Positions 48,955 through 58,895 are shown, counted from the stretch's first letter. The stretch: DNA of 64,000 nucleotides from Pseudoalteromonas arctica (GCF_012927645.1 NZ_JABBMT010000012.1:34840-98839); one strand, 5' to 3'. A program made the numbers and translations. Notes: generated from the letters alone by a model not told the origin.

Positions 48955-49196
48955 AGCAACCAAGGTTAGTTACTTTCGTTACGCTAAATGCGTTATTTGC
49001 AATTGATGCGTCGCTTAGAATCGCAAAGCTTGCAGCCCCTCTGCCATCTGCATGGCTAATGGCCTGTTGAGGTGATTTCACTATGGATATGGTTGCTTTT
49101 TGTTTTTCATCTAAGTATTTAGATGGATACTTATGTAAAACTTTATTGGGTACAATTACTATAATTATAAAAAATACACATGTAAAAGGATGTTTT

Positions 49197-51158
49197 ATGA
49201 GCAAAATAATGCAGTTTATTGTTGCGATTGCGCTGTCTGTTAGCAGCTCCATAAGCGATGCAAATCAATCTGCTTTTACAGTCGAGGACTTCAGCCGCAG
49301 TAGTGAATATAGCCAAGTAAGAATTTCCCCAAACGGGAGCTATCTTGCAGTAGTTATGCAACCTAAAGGTAAAAAGGTACTGGTAATTTTTGATGCTAAA
49401 AAGTTCACAGTTCACCATGCTGTTAACTTTCAGGGCAATGCGCAGGTTGGTGCTTATCATTGGGTCAGTGATGATCGTGTGGTTGTCGCAAAAGAGTATT
49501 TACGTGGTTGGCAAGCTCATCCTGAATATCATGGTGAGTTATATGGCGTGAATGCTGATGGCTCAAAAGCTAGGTATTTGGTTGGCTATCTTGGCGAAAT
49601 GCAAACTGGCTCTCGTATCAAAAAAGCCACACCACTTTATGGCACCTCTTATTTATTGGATCCTTTAATTCACGACGAAGATAAAATGCTTATAGTGACT
49701 TACCCATGGACATCAAGTAGTGAACCGCACACGGTTGTTTATGAGGTTGATATTTTTTCAGGGAAGCGTCGTAAAGTTACACGCTCCCCGTCACGTATGG
49801 CCAACTTTTTGACCGACCATGAAGGAAATGTCAGAGTGGCTGTTTCCAGTGATGATTACATTAAGCCTACAATACATACCCGTGAAAAGTCAGGTGGGGA
49901 TTGGCAGGCGCTTAATTTAGCTGGTTTGAATTACAGTGATGTTGAGTTGCACGCTTTTGATAGTAGTGGTGATGCTGTCTATATCACAGCATCAATAAGT
50001 GGTGAAGCTCAAGGCTTATACAAATTAAATCTAAAAACTAAAGCAATTGATTTAATTCATAAAGAGGAGGGGGTTTCACCAAAGCAAATATGGGTTGATG
50101 AAACATCAAAAGAGCTATTTGCGATTGAAACCGAACTAGGTTATCCAACTTATGCCTTTGTCGATGGACAATCAGATAAAAGCATGCGCTTAAAAGCTTT
50201 GATCTCAGCTTTACCAGGTGAACAAGTACAGCTAGTGAGTAGTACTGAAGATGGTGATACTAATATTATTTATGCCTCGAATGACCGAAACCCTGGTCAA
50301 TACTATTTATTCGATGCCAAAAGCAATAACTTACGATTTTTGTTTGCATCTCGAAGTTGGCTTGATGCCGAGCAAATGGCGCAGACCAAGCCTGTAAGTT
50401 ATACCAGTCGAGATGGTTTAACTATTTATGGCTACTTAACAGTACCGAAGAACACCATAGAAAAAAACTTACCTTTAGTGGTTATGCCACATGGTGGTCC
50501 ACATGGCCCGCGCGATTGGTGGGGATTCGAGCCTGATGCACAGTTGCTTGCAAGCCGTGGTATGGCCGTACTAAAAGTTAATTTTAGAGGCTCAGGTGGT
50601 TTTGGCCGTGATTTTGAGCATGCTGGGTATCGAAAATGGGGAGCTGAAATTCAATTTGATATTATTGATGGTGTGAAGTATTTAGTTGGGCAGGGTACTG
50701 TTAATAAAAACAATATCTGTATTATGGGCGCGAGCTTTGGTGGATACTCAGCGTTACAAAGTGCGATTTTAGAACCTGATATGTTTAAGTGTGCGATTGG
50801 CGTTGTTGGCGTTTATGATTTGCCCTTAATGTTTAAAGAAGGGGATGTTGCGGAGCGCGACAGTGGCCAACGTTATTTACAGAATGTATTGGGCACAGAT
50901 GAAGCGCAATTAAAGGCTTTTTCACCGAGCTATAATATTGATAAGTTAAAGGCTCCAGTGCTGATAGTGCATGGGGGTGAAGATCAGCGGGCACCGATTG
51001 AACAAGCTGAATCACTGATTGCGGCTCTAAAAAAAGCTAAACATCCTTATATATATGAATTACTTGAAGATGAAGGACATGGTTTTTATAAACAAGAACA
51101 CCGCACTCGTTATTATCAACAAGTGCTGGCATTTTTAGAGCAACACTTAAAACTGTAG
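49197..51158 (+). CDS. Secreted S9 family (prolyl oligopeptidase-type) peptidase
   Basis: Serine peptidase of 653 residues, exported by an N-terminal signal peptide (about 1-24, MSKIMQFIVAIALSVSSSISDA). An N-terminal beta-propeller-like region (about 30-390) precedes the alpha/beta-hydrolase domain (about 400-650). The nucleophile is S513 in GASFGGYSAL; the aspartate is in HGGEDQRAP and the histidine in EDEGHGFY. Members cleave short peptides after proline or related residues, so it probably acts on peptides in the periplasm. ATG 49197 is fixed by AAAAGGA just upstream and by the signal peptide; the frame is open for 38 further codons upstream, which I exclude. Confidence 0.92.
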   Translation: MSKIMQFIVAIALSVSSSISDANQSAFTVEDFSRSSEYSQVRISPNGSYLAVVMQPKGKKVLVIFDAKKFTVHHAVNFQGNAQVGAYHWVSDDRVVVAKEYLRGWQAHPEYHGELYGVNADGSKARYLVGYLGEMQTGSRIKKATPLYGTSYLLDPLIHDEDKMLIVTYPWTSSSEPHTVVYEVDIFSGKRRKVTRSPSRMANFLTDHEGNVRVAVSSDDYIKPTIHTREKSGGDWQALNLAGLNYSDVELHAFDSSGDAVYITASISGEAQGLYKLNLKTKAIDLIHKEEGVSPKQIWVDETSKELFAIETELGYPTYAFVDGQSDKSMRLKALISALPGEQVQLVSSTEDGDTNIIYASNDRNPGQYYLFDAKSNNLRFLFASRSWLDAEQMAQTKPVSYTSRDGLTIYGYLTVPKNTIEKNLPLVVMPHGGPHGPRDWWGFEPDAQLLASRGMAVLKVNFRGSGGFGRDFEHAGYRKWGAEIQFDIIDGVKYLVGQGTVNKNNICIMGASFGGYSALQSAILEPDMFKCAIGVVGVYDLPLMFKEGDVAERDSGQRYLQNVLGTDEAQLKAFSPSYNIDKLKAPVLIVHGGEDQRAPIEQAESLIAALKKAKHPYIYELLEDEGHGFYKQEHRTRYYQQVLAFLEQHLKL

Positions 51159-51184
51159 CGTAGCGGTTTGGATTAGTAGGATAA

Positions 51185-51207
51185 ATGGCAAGCCTTTAGC
51201 TTGCCAT
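51185..51207. terminator. Bidirectional terminator between the S9 peptidase and the Sel1 gene
   Basis: Perfect nine-base stem ATGGCAAGC (51185-51193) with GCTTGCCAT (51199-51207), five-base loop, followed by ATTTATT. Confidence 0.85.
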
Positions 51208-51212
51208 ATTTA

Positions 51213-52151
51213 TTAACAGGAATATTCCAGACACAGCTCCTTGAGTTGTACTTTGGCTTTGTGGTTATTTTGCCCTGCAGCTTGTTGATACCAATAAATA
51301 GCTTGATCCATGTCTTTTTCTACTCCTTCACCATCACGATACATTTGCGCAGTATTAAGCTGACCCCATTGTGAGCCTTCTTTGCTGGCGAGTAAAAAGC
51401 TTTCGAACGCTTCAGGAAATAACCCATCTTTGTAATAGATGATGCCTTGTTGGTTATTTTTATTAAGCTTTAACCCTTCATATAGCGGTTTAGGGCGTGG
51501 TGGGAACATCACAAAACCACCATATAAGCTATATGCATAAGGGCGTAGTACATCATAAATAGCGCCTTCATCATATAAACGCTGTACTTCGCTGCGCGGT
51601 AAAGTAATTGTTTTTGATGAGAAATAATCTTTTTGTATCAATAAGCTGGTACGCATAGCCATAGTAATGCCGCTGTCGCGTTTATAGCGATAATTGCTGA
51701 TTTGAAAGGTGATATTTTGGTCATCAAACTCGAGTACTTGGGCTACTTTTAGGTTTTCAGGGCGCAATGGTGCGTTAGAAAACTTATCAGCATGTACCAA
51801 GTAAGTATCGAATGCTTGTGGCTGGTTTAGTATTGCTTGCTTGGCTTTTAGCTCATCAAGATGTTGTGTATAAAAGTAAATAGATAACCAGATAAGTAAT
51901 ATCGAGCCTATAAAATATTTGAGCAAAGAAAGCTTTTCTAGCCATGGCAGTTGCATAATTGAAAGCTGCACATTGTGCTGACAATGGCTACACTGGTATT
52001 GATAATGCCATGCTAATGGCAGCATAGGGACAATTGAAAAACGTAATAAGCGGCTGTGATTTTGTAGTCGATAGTCATCGTGATGGCACTGTGGGCAGGT
52101 TTTTGTTTGGCTGAAAAACGACAATGAATCGCTGATATTGAATAGTAGCAT
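51213..52151 (-). CDS. Zinc-ribbon, single-span membrane protein with Sel1-like repeats
   Basis: 312-residue protein. The N-terminus carries two CxxC knuckles, CPQCHHDDYRL (about 19-29) and CSHCQHNVQL (about 54-63), typical of a zinc ribbon. A hydrophobic helix (about 78-97, FIGSILLIWLSIYFY) crosses the membrane. The C-terminal part includes two Sel1-like repeats (about 240-300: EAFESFLLASKEGSQWGQLNTAQMY and DGEGVEKDMDQAIYWYQQAAGQ). The middle region (about 110-230) is unrecognised. The zinc ribbon would be cytoplasmic and the repeats periplasmic. I do not know a characterised protein with this order; an adaptor role is plausible only by analogy with other Sel1 proteins. Confidence 0.75.
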   Translation of the reverse strand: MLLFNISDSLSFFSQTKTCPQCHHDDYRLQNHSRLLRFSIVPMLPLAWHYQYQCSHCQHNVQLSIMQLPWLEKLSLLKYFIGSILLIWLSIYFYTQHLDELKAKQAILNQPQAFDTYLVHADKFSNAPLRPENLKVAQVLEFDDQNITFQISNYRYKRDSGITMAMRTSLLIQKDYFSSKTITLPRSEVQRLYDEGAIYDVLRPYAYSLYGGFVMFPPRPKPLYEGLKLNKNNQQGIIYYKDGLFPEAFESFLLASKEGSQWGQLNTAQMYRDGEGVEKDMDQAIYWYQQAAGQNNHKAKVQLKELCLEYSC

Positions 52152-52242
52152 ATGGCCTTTTCCCTTCCTTGTTTTACGTTAAATTAAAACAAGGAGGGTT
52201 AGATGCAAAGCAGAAAACTGTAAGCAAGTATGTTTGGTTTGT

Positions 52243-53646
52243 TTATTTACTTGCTACAGGCTTTGCTTTAATTGTAGTTTTAGCATCAGCTGCCATAAAC
52301 GCAAATACAGCATATGCTGCGGTATTTTGTTTAAGTTTAGCCGGATCTATTTTATCAAGTATGTCATCAGCGGTGTGATGGTAGTCAAAGTAATCAGTAC
52401 CGTCTTGGTGTAGCTCAAAAATTGGTGCGCTGGTGGCATTTTTAAATGGAATTAAATCAGGCCCACCATTAGCGCTATTTTTACCTATGTATTCAACATT
52501 TAGCGGCGCAAGTTGCTTGGCTATTGCACGCACTACTGGCAACGAGGCTGCAGATACATTCGATTCAAAGCCATACACTACATCAGCACCAAAGTCAGAT
52601 TCAGCGGCGGCAACAATTTTATCAAGTTCATTCGCATGCTGTTTAAAATAAGCTTTAGCGCCCCATAATCCTAGCTCTTCAGCGGCAAATAACACTACAC
52701 GAATACTGCGTTTAGGGCGCTTTATTTCACTAATATGTTTAGCTGCCGCCATGGTTAACGCAACACCTGCACCATCATCAAGTGCGCCAGTGCCTAAATC
52801 CCAAGAATCTAAATGACCGCCAATCAGTACGTACTGTTCAGGGTTTTGTGTGCCATTGAACTGACCAATCACGTTATAGCTAGTACCTTGGCCGCGATCT
52901 TCAGTTTGCACATTGATATTTACGGTAACATTTTTACCTAGTGCAACTAAGCGAGCTAGCTGATCTGCATCAGGATTAGCAATGGTCACATTAGGAATTT
53001 TCGTAACACCGTCTTGATAGTGACTGCCTCCGGTATGAGCAAAGCGGTGGTGTGCAGTGCTAACAGAACGCATCATATAACCAATCGCCCCTTTTTTTGC
53101 AGCCTCAACTGAACCTGTTGAGCGAGCACGTACAGCAGGGCCATAACCATTACCATCAATGTCGCGGTTCATACGGTAGTTAATATAGGCAATTTTACCC
53201 TTCAAGCTATTTGCTGGTGCTGCGATAAGTTCATCAAGGGTTTCAAATAATATAACTTCAGCAGTAATACCGTCTTTTGGTGTGCTCACACTATGACCTA
53301 GTGCGGTTAAATGTAGTGTTTGTTCACTCGGGGTAAGAATCTTACCGCTTTCACTGAAGCGGCGCCATTCAGGGAAAGTTGCTTCTTCTAGCCATACTTT
53401 ATCAAAACCAAGCTGGTTAAATGTGGCTTGTGCCCACGCAACAGCTTTTTTATCGTTTTCTGTGCCAGGTAAGCGAGGTCCTATTTCAGTAGTAAGCGAT
53501 TCAAGCAATTGATAGCTTAGCTCGCTGTTACTGGCGTTAGTTCTAAGTTCAGCAATTTGCTGAAGTTGCTTCGCGGTAAATTCAGGTTCGGCGGCATTGG
53601 CTAAAAAGCTGCCGGCGAGCAGTAATCCGATGATGATTTTTTTCAT
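52243..53646 (-). CDS. Secreted M28 family metallopeptidase
   Basis: 467-residue zinc exopeptidase with a signal peptide (MKKIIIGLLLAGSFLANA, about 1-18). The M28 domain holds the di-zinc ligands in GGHLDSWDLGTGALDDGAG, AAEELGLWG, and YHHTADDILDKIDP; a protease-associated (PA) domain probably lies in the insert at about 120-240. Members release N-terminal amino acids from peptides (aminopeptidase or carboxypeptidase/glutamate types). It is probably periplasmic or secreted and complements the S9 peptidase nearby. It is divergent from dbpA. Confidence 0.92.
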   Translation of the reverse strand: MKKIIIGLLLAGSFLANAAEPEFTAKQLQQIAELRTNASNSELSYQLLESLTTEIGPRLPGTENDKKAVAWAQATFNQLGFDKVWLEEATFPEWRRFSESGKILTPSEQTLHLTALGHSVSTPKDGITAEVILFETLDELIAAPANSLKGKIAYINYRMNRDIDGNGYGPAVRARSTGSVEAAKKGAIGYMMRSVSTAHHRFAHTGGSHYQDGVTKIPNVTIANPDADQLARLVALGKNVTVNINVQTEDRGQGTSYNVIGQFNGTQNPEQYVLIGGHLDSWDLGTGALDDGAGVALTMAAAKHISEIKRPKRSIRVVLFAAEELGLWGAKAYFKQHANELDKIVAAAESDFGADVVYGFESNVSAASLPVVRAIAKQLAPLNVEYIGKNSANGGPDLIPFKNATSAPIFELHQDGTDYFDYHHTADDILDKIDPAKLKQNTAAYAVFAFMAADAKTTIKAKPVASK

Positions 53647-53870
53647 TATTGACCTAGTTATATTTTCAAGTGAAGGTTAGTAAAGCATTTAATGCTGAGC
53701 AACAAAAGTAGATGAGATAAATGCCTATCGGTGGTGATGTTATGGTGAATGTTTATTGAGAATATAGTCAGCTTAATGGTAGCAATTTGTATATTCTGCT
53801 ATTATGCAGCATAACTAAGTCGGGCATCTGCAGCGGCTTTTCATGTTTACTTTTTGCACTGGAAATTACT

Positions 53871-55259
53871 TTGACCGTTACAGCTTTTTCATCTCTCGCT
53901 TTACCATCTGGGTTGATAGATAACTTATCAACATTAGGTTACACCCAAATGACCGCTGTACAGGCGCAAAGCCTGCCGGCAGTGCTTGCAGGTAAAGATA
54001 TCATTGCACAAGCTAAAACGGGATCCGGTAAAACCGCCGCATTTAGTTTAGGCGTGCTTGCAAAGCTCAATGTGAAACGTTTTCGTATTCAATCATTAGT
54101 ACTTTGCCCAACTCGTGAGCTAGCAGAGCAGGTTGCTGTGGAAATGCGTAAATTAGCGCGCGGTATCCATAATATAAAAATATTAACGCTATGCGGTGGC
54201 GTGTCGATTGGTCCACAAATTGGCTCACTAGAGCATGGTGCACATATTATTGTTGGTACACCTGGGCGTGTAGATGATCATATTCGCAAAGGTACGCTAC
54301 GTTTAGATGATGTTGAAACTTTAGTGTTGGATGAAGCCGATCAAATGCTTGATATGGGCTTTCAAGATACTTTGGATGCGATTATTGAGCGTATTCCAAA
54401 ACAGCGTCAAACTTTATTATTCAGCGCCACTTTTCCGCGCGCAATAGAAGCGATTGCCAAACGTGTATTAAGCAACCCTGTGATGGTGAAGGTTGAAGAA
54501 GAGCAAGAAAAAAGTACGATCAAACAGTACTTTTATAAAATGGATAATAACAAACAACGTTTTAATACATTAAAATTGTTGCTGCTGAAGTTTCAGCCTG
54601 AAAGCTGTGTGGTGTTTTGTAATACCAAGGTCGAAACTCAACAGGTGTGTGATGATTTAGCTGATGAAGGCTTCAGTGCCGTGTCATTGCATGGTGATTT
54701 AGAGCAGCGAGATCGTGAGCGCACCTTGATCCACTTTGCTAATAAAAGCGCCTCGATTTTAGTGGCCACTGATGTAGCCGCTCGTGGTTTAGACATCGAT
54801 GATATGGATATGGTGATTAACTACCACCTTGCCCATGACCCACAAACCCATGTACACCGTATTGGTCGAACTGGTCGTGCTGGTAAAAAAGGCATTGCAT
54901 GCTCTATTTATGGCGATGCAGAACAATTCAAAGTGGCACAAATTGGTGACCATTATGAATGTGATTTTTTACCAGAACAATTACCGCCATTTAGCCTACT
55001 TGAAAAGCCACCATACAAACCACAAATGGTGACACTAATGATCGATTCAGGTAAAAAGCAAAAGGTACGCGCAGGTGATATTTTAGGTGCATTAACCGGT
55101 AAAGATGGTGTTGCCGGACGTCAGGTCGGTAAAATTAATGTGCTTGATAATGTGGCTTTTGTAGCTGTCGAACGAAATAGCTCAAAGCCCGCGCTACGAA
55201 AATTAACGGAAGGTAATATTAAAGGCCGTAAAATTCGTGCCCGTCGTTTAACGCGTTAA
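53871..55259 (+). CDS. dbpA: ATP-dependent RNA helicase DbpA
   Basis: DEAD-box helicase that acts on hairpin 92 of 23S rRNA during 50S assembly. The 462-residue form from TTG 53871 begins (fM)TVTAFSSLALPSGLIDNLSTLGY, matching E. coli DbpA (MTAFSTLNVLPPAQL, 457 residues). Motifs: Walker A AKTGSGKTAAF, DEAD in LDEADQMLDMGF, SAT in LFSATFP, and HRIGRTGRAG. The C-terminal RNA-recognition domain (about 390-462, KKQKVRAGDILGALTGKDGVAG) gives DbpA its 23S specificity and is present. TTG is the best start: GGAAA is about six bases upstream, and earlier in-frame ATG sequence has no family support. Confidence 0.95.
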   Translation: MTVTAFSSLALPSGLIDNLSTLGYTQMTAVQAQSLPAVLAGKDIIAQAKTGSGKTAAFSLGVLAKLNVKRFRIQSLVLCPTRELAEQVAVEMRKLARGIHNIKILTLCGGVSIGPQIGSLEHGAHIIVGTPGRVDDHIRKGTLRLDDVETLVLDEADQMLDMGFQDTLDAIIERIPKQRQTLLFSATFPRAIEAIAKRVLSNPVMVKVEEEQEKSTIKQYFYKMDNNKQRFNTLKLLLLKFQPESCVVFCNTKVETQQVCDDLADEGFSAVSLHGDLEQRDRERTLIHFANKSASILVATDVAARGLDIDDMDMVINYHLAHDPQTHVHRIGRTGRAGKKGIACSIYGDAEQFKVAQIGDHYECDFLPEQLPPFSLLEKPPYKPQMVTLMIDSGKKQKVRAGDILGALTGKDGVAGRQVGKINVLDNVAFVAVERNSSKPALRKLTEGNIKGRKIRARRLTR

Positions 55260-55266
55260 TTATTGC

Positions 55267-55851
55267 TTATGATGTTTTTGAGCAGCTTGCCCTAAGCTGC
55301 TCATATTCATTTTTTAACTGTTTAAACTGCTCTGCATTACCATGTTGTTTATCTGGATGATAGTGTGTTGCCAACTGCCGCCAGCGCTTTTGTAATACCT
55401 GCATAGAAAAATCGTCAGGTAATTCCCAGCGCTTCAATAATGTATGGCGTTGTTGTTGGTCAAGCGTAGTTATTGCTGGCGATGCACGAAAAGTATGCCA
55501 AAAGTTATCTAATAGTGATTTAACTGCTGTTATCGAGGCGTCGTAATTTTGCCAATCTAGATAGTACGCTTGTAATGAGTCATGCGCTGCGATGGTTATT
55601 TTATCTGGATTATCGGTGAGCTCTATATGTAAACTGGCTACCAATAAATATTGATTTGGCAACAGTTGTTGTTGCAACTGATAAAGTGCATTCATAATTA
55701 AAAAGTTACGTTTAAATAGGTCACGGTATGGATCTGTATCTAAGTCATTAATTACACCACGCTCAGATAATTTCAATGCTAAAGTGTGAATCTTCCAAAT
55801 GTGCTTCGTTAAAATTAACTCGAAAATCTCATCAATCAGTGGGTTAAGCAT
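55267..55851 (-). CDS. DnaJ-related protein with C-terminal J domain
   Basis: 194-residue protein with a DnaJ-related N-terminal domain (about 1-115, MLNPLIDEIFELILTKHIWKIHTLALKLSERG) and a J domain at the end (about 135-190). The HPD motif needed to stimulate DnaK ATPase is in ATHYHPDKQHG. It therefore probably acts as a co-chaperone for a Hsp70, but client and partner are unknown. It is convergent with dbpA, with only seven bases between the stops and no clear terminator. Confidence 0.88.
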   Translation of the reverse strand: MLNPLIDEIFELILTKHIWKIHTLALKLSERGVINDLDTDPYRDLFKRNFLIMNALYQLQQQLLPNQYLLVASLHIELTDNPDKITIAAHDSLQAYYLDWQNYDASITAVKSLLDNFWHTFRASPAITTLDQQQRHTLLKRWELPDDFSMQVLQKRWRQLATHYHPDKQHGNAEQFKQLKNEYEQLRASCSKTS

Positions 55852-55930
55852 TGTTTACAGTCTAGTTATTGGTGTATCTTGACTAAACTATCATAGCTTC
55901 TACTGCTAACAAAGTTCCAAGGAAAAAATT

Positions 55931-58747
55931 ATGCTGGGTCAGTTTAAGCGCCTATTCTTTATTTGTTCGATTAGTGTACTTGGCGTTTTTTCTCAAGCAG
56001 GTAATGCTCAACAACCTATCGCACTTTTTGAACAATTCAAAGTTACAGATGAATGGTCTGAAAAGCAACGGTTAGCAACCCAATTACTGTCTACACAATT
56101 ATCAAATCAACAACAAGTTACTATTTATTCTAGTCTAGCAGAGCATGCGTTTGAGTTGAGTAATTATCCCCAAGCATTGTATTATTTTCAGCTACTCGAG
56201 CAGCATAGTACATTTGAAAAGCTACCTGAGCTACACTTTAGAGCTATAAAAATGCAAGGTGTAGTACAATATTTTCAAGGTTTATTGCAACAAGCCATAA
56301 TTAACTACAGCCGTGCTTTAAACTTGGCGGTGCGTTTAAAGAGTCCATTAAAACAAGCCAACTTATTGAGTAATATTGGCCTTGCATACTTTAATATGCA
56401 TAACATGGAGCTTGCTTTAGATTATTATCAGCAGGCAAAAGCACTTTATGAAATTGATGGTAGCGCACAAGACCGAGCCGACATTCTTCATAACATTGCG
56501 GGCATCTATATTCGTTTATCTAGCTATGATTCGGCACTCGAAATTTATCGCGAAGTGCTCGACGTATTTCAGCAATTAGGTGATGAAGAGGGAGTTGCTC
56601 GTGCCTATGGTAATATGGGGGTTGCTTATACTGAGTCGGGTAAAAATCAATTAGCGCTGCACTATTACCAGCTTGCTTTACGCTATTATCAAAGTGTTAA
56701 TGACGCCTATCAATTATCTGTACAGCACACAAACCTAGCTAACATAAATTTAAAAATCGATGAGTTGGATACTGCTTTGTATCACGCGAAAACAGCTCAA
56801 AAATACGCTCAGCAGATAGATAATCAATCTTTACGGTTAGCTTCTTTACATGTTTTAGCTAAAGTGCAATTAGTGATGGGGGACATTGAGATTGCGGAGC
56901 AAAATTTACAACAATCAATATCACTAGCCAAAGAATATAAAGATGAATTGCGTATTCAAGATGGCTTAGGTATCGAGGCATTATTAAGCGCTGGTGCTGG
57001 TGACTATAAGCGAGCTATTCATTTGCATCAGCAGTTTGTTGATTATCAACATAGCATAACCAGTGAAGAGGTCATGAAAGCGTTAAATGTATTTCAGTCT
57101 CAGTTTCAGTCGAATCAGTTAAACCAGGAAATTAAACAGCTTAAACAAGAGCGTAGTCTACAAGAATTAAAGATTGAAAAACGTTCACAGTTAACCATTT
57201 TACTGTCGATAGTGCTGATGTTGGTATTGACCTGTGCAGTGGTATTATATCGCCGTGCAATTGAAAAAAAGGCTAAAACTCAATTAGAGCAAAAAGTTGA
57301 ACAACGTACTCAAGAATTACAATATGTGGCGCAAGAGCTACGTGCCGCGAATCAAGTTAAGAGCCAATTTTTGGCTAATATCAGCCATGAAATACGCACA
57401 CCACTTACTGCTATTTTAGGGCAAACAGACGACTTGTTACATGGTTTGTATCAGCCTCAACAATTACAAGCAGAATTGTTAGTTATTAAAAAGCATAGCG
57501 ATCATTTAAAAGATTTAATTAATGATGTGCTCGATATTAGTAAGATAGAAGCAAACCGTTTAGATTTACATGTTAGCGAGTTTGATCTCGTGGAGGTTGT
57601 TAATGATGTTTATGCTATGTCGAGTATGCAGGCTAAAAGCAAAGATTTAACGCTGTTATTAGAAAATCACTTAGGCTCGAGCTATTGGACTAAGTTAGAT
57701 ATGATCCGCGTTAAGCAAATATTAATAAATCTACTGACTAATGCGATAAAGTTTACCGAACATGGCTGTGTCACTCTGCATATTAATCACACGGAACAAG
57801 GCGTATGCTTTAAAGTGATTGATACGGGGATTGGTATGAATACAGAGCAAATAAAAAATATTTTTGAATGTTTTCAACAGGGTGATAATACTATAACTCG
57901 CAGGTTCGGTGGCTCAGGACTTGGATTGAGTCTTTCCCAACAATTAGCAATTATGATGGGGGGTTATATTAGTGTTGAAAGTGAGTATGGTAAAGGCAGT
58001 GAGTTTATTTTTAATGTGCCATGCAAAGAGTATGCGCCAACCCTCCTTGCTACCGACAACTCAAAACCAGCCGCAACTAAAGGTCTAGTTGGGCGAGTAT
58101 TATTAGCAGAAGATCATCCCGACAATCGTAGACTAATAACGCGTTTTTTAAAGTCAATTGGCCTTGAAGTGATTTCAGTAAGTAATGGTGAGCAAGCGGT
58201 TGAACAGTGTCTCAGTGAATTTCCTGATGTTGTTTTATTAGATATACAAATGCCAGTAATGGATGGCCTTAGCGCATTTGAACTGTTAAAAAAGTGTGGT
58301 TTTAATAACCCTATTTTTGCGTTAACAGCTAATGCAATGAGCCATGAGATAGCTAATTATATAGCGATGGGATTTACTGGCTATTTAAGCAAACCAATAG
58401 AAAAAGATGCGTTTTATCAGGCACTCTCAGCGCATTTAAATAGCGCCAGCACGCTACCTTTAGCTAATCCTGACATTAGTGATTTAGTGGCGAGTTTTAT
58501 TGCCAGCTTTGATGATGAAATAGAATCACTTACACAGCACCTTGCAGCAAAGGAGTATATTGCATTACAGCAAGATAGCCATCGTATCCTTGGTGCCGCA
58601 CAGATATTTTCATTAACAGATGTAGCTAATGCCGCGATGCGCTTAGATAAAGCGCTCTTATCACAAAAACATCAACCCATCAGTGATGCGGACATAAAAA
58701 AGTTAGTTGATGATTTGATTAACCAGTTATCACAACAACAGACTTAA
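55931..58747 (+). CDS. Hybrid histidine kinase with periplasmic TPR sensor (TPR-HisKA-HATPase-REC-Hpt)
   Basis: 938-residue sensor kinase. A signal peptide (about 1-27) precedes TPR repeats (about 60-385; for example LANLLSNIGLAYFNMHNMELALDYYQQA, ARAYGNMGVAYTESGKNQLALHYY). A transmembrane helix (about 420-440) and coiled-coil lead to HisKA with phospho-acceptor H486 (SHEIRTPLTAI), HATPase_c (DTGIGMN, GGSGLGLSLSQQL), a receiver with D771 (LLDIQMPVMDG) and a C-terminal Hpt domain with H884 (DSHRILGAAQ). It thus carries a full internal phosphorelay, but no output regulator is nearby. The TPR sensor suggests it detects a protein or peptide in the periplasm. Confidence 0.9.
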   Translation: MLGQFKRLFFICSISVLGVFSQAGNAQQPIALFEQFKVTDEWSEKQRLATQLLSTQLSNQQQVTIYSSLAEHAFELSNYPQALYYFQLLEQHSTFEKLPELHFRAIKMQGVVQYFQGLLQQAIINYSRALNLAVRLKSPLKQANLLSNIGLAYFNMHNMELALDYYQQAKALYEIDGSAQDRADILHNIAGIYIRLSSYDSALEIYREVLDVFQQLGDEEGVARAYGNMGVAYTESGKNQLALHYYQLALRYYQSVNDAYQLSVQHTNLANINLKIDELDTALYHAKTAQKYAQQIDNQSLRLASLHVLAKVQLVMGDIEIAEQNLQQSISLAKEYKDELRIQDGLGIEALLSAGAGDYKRAIHLHQQFVDYQHSITSEEVMKALNVFQSQFQSNQLNQEIKQLKQERSLQELKIEKRSQLTILLSIVLMLVLTCAVVLYRRAIEKKAKTQLEQKVEQRTQELQYVAQELRAANQVKSQFLANISHEIRTPLTAILGQTDDLLHGLYQPQQLQAELLVIKKHSDHLKDLINDVLDISKIEANRLDLHVSEFDLVEVVNDVYAMSSMQAKSKDLTLLLENHLGSSYWTKLDMIRVKQILINLLTNAIKFTEHGCVTLHINHTEQGVCFKVIDTGIGMNTEQIKNIFECFQQGDNTITRRFGGSGLGLSLSQQLAIMMGGYISVESEYGKGSEFIFNVPCKEYAPTLLATDNSKPAATKGLVGRVLLAEDHPDNRRLITRFLKSIGLEVISVSNGEQAVEQCLSEFPDVVLLDIQMPVMDGLSAFELLKKCGFNNPIFALTANAMSHEIANYIAMGFTGYLSKPIEKDAFYQALSAHLNSASTLPLANPDISDLVASFIASFDDEIESLTQHLAAKEYIALQQDSHRILGAAQIFSLTDVANAAMRLDKALLSQKHQPISDADIKKLVDDLINQLSQQQT

Positions 58748-58869
58748 AAGAGCTGTATAAGCTTAAAAGCTCGTTACTTTAAGGCTAGTCAAAAGTAAGC
58801 TAATCCTAACCAATAAAGTAATTAATAAAACAAATTTATAATAGGAGTGAGATTGAGGCATAGGTGAAA

Positions 58870-58895
58870 AAAATGCCTGTATTAACAGGCATTTT
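58870..58895 (-). terminator. Terminator of rho
   Basis: AAAATGCCTGT (58870-58880) pairs with ACAGGCATTTT (58885-58895); on the minus strand it is followed by a run of T. It lies 18 bases downstream of the rho stop. Confidence 0.88.

Noticed and set aside
48818..49252. Minus-strand frame of 144 codons between the DUF808 and S9 genes
   Set aside because: It overlaps the end of the DUF808 gene and the start of the S9 gene antisense, lacks a ribosome-binding site, and has no known domain; only its middle part is noted as unexplained.
52169..52378. Small plus-strand frame starting between the Sel1 and M28 genes
   Set aside because: Most of it is antisense to the conserved end of the M28 peptidase gene.
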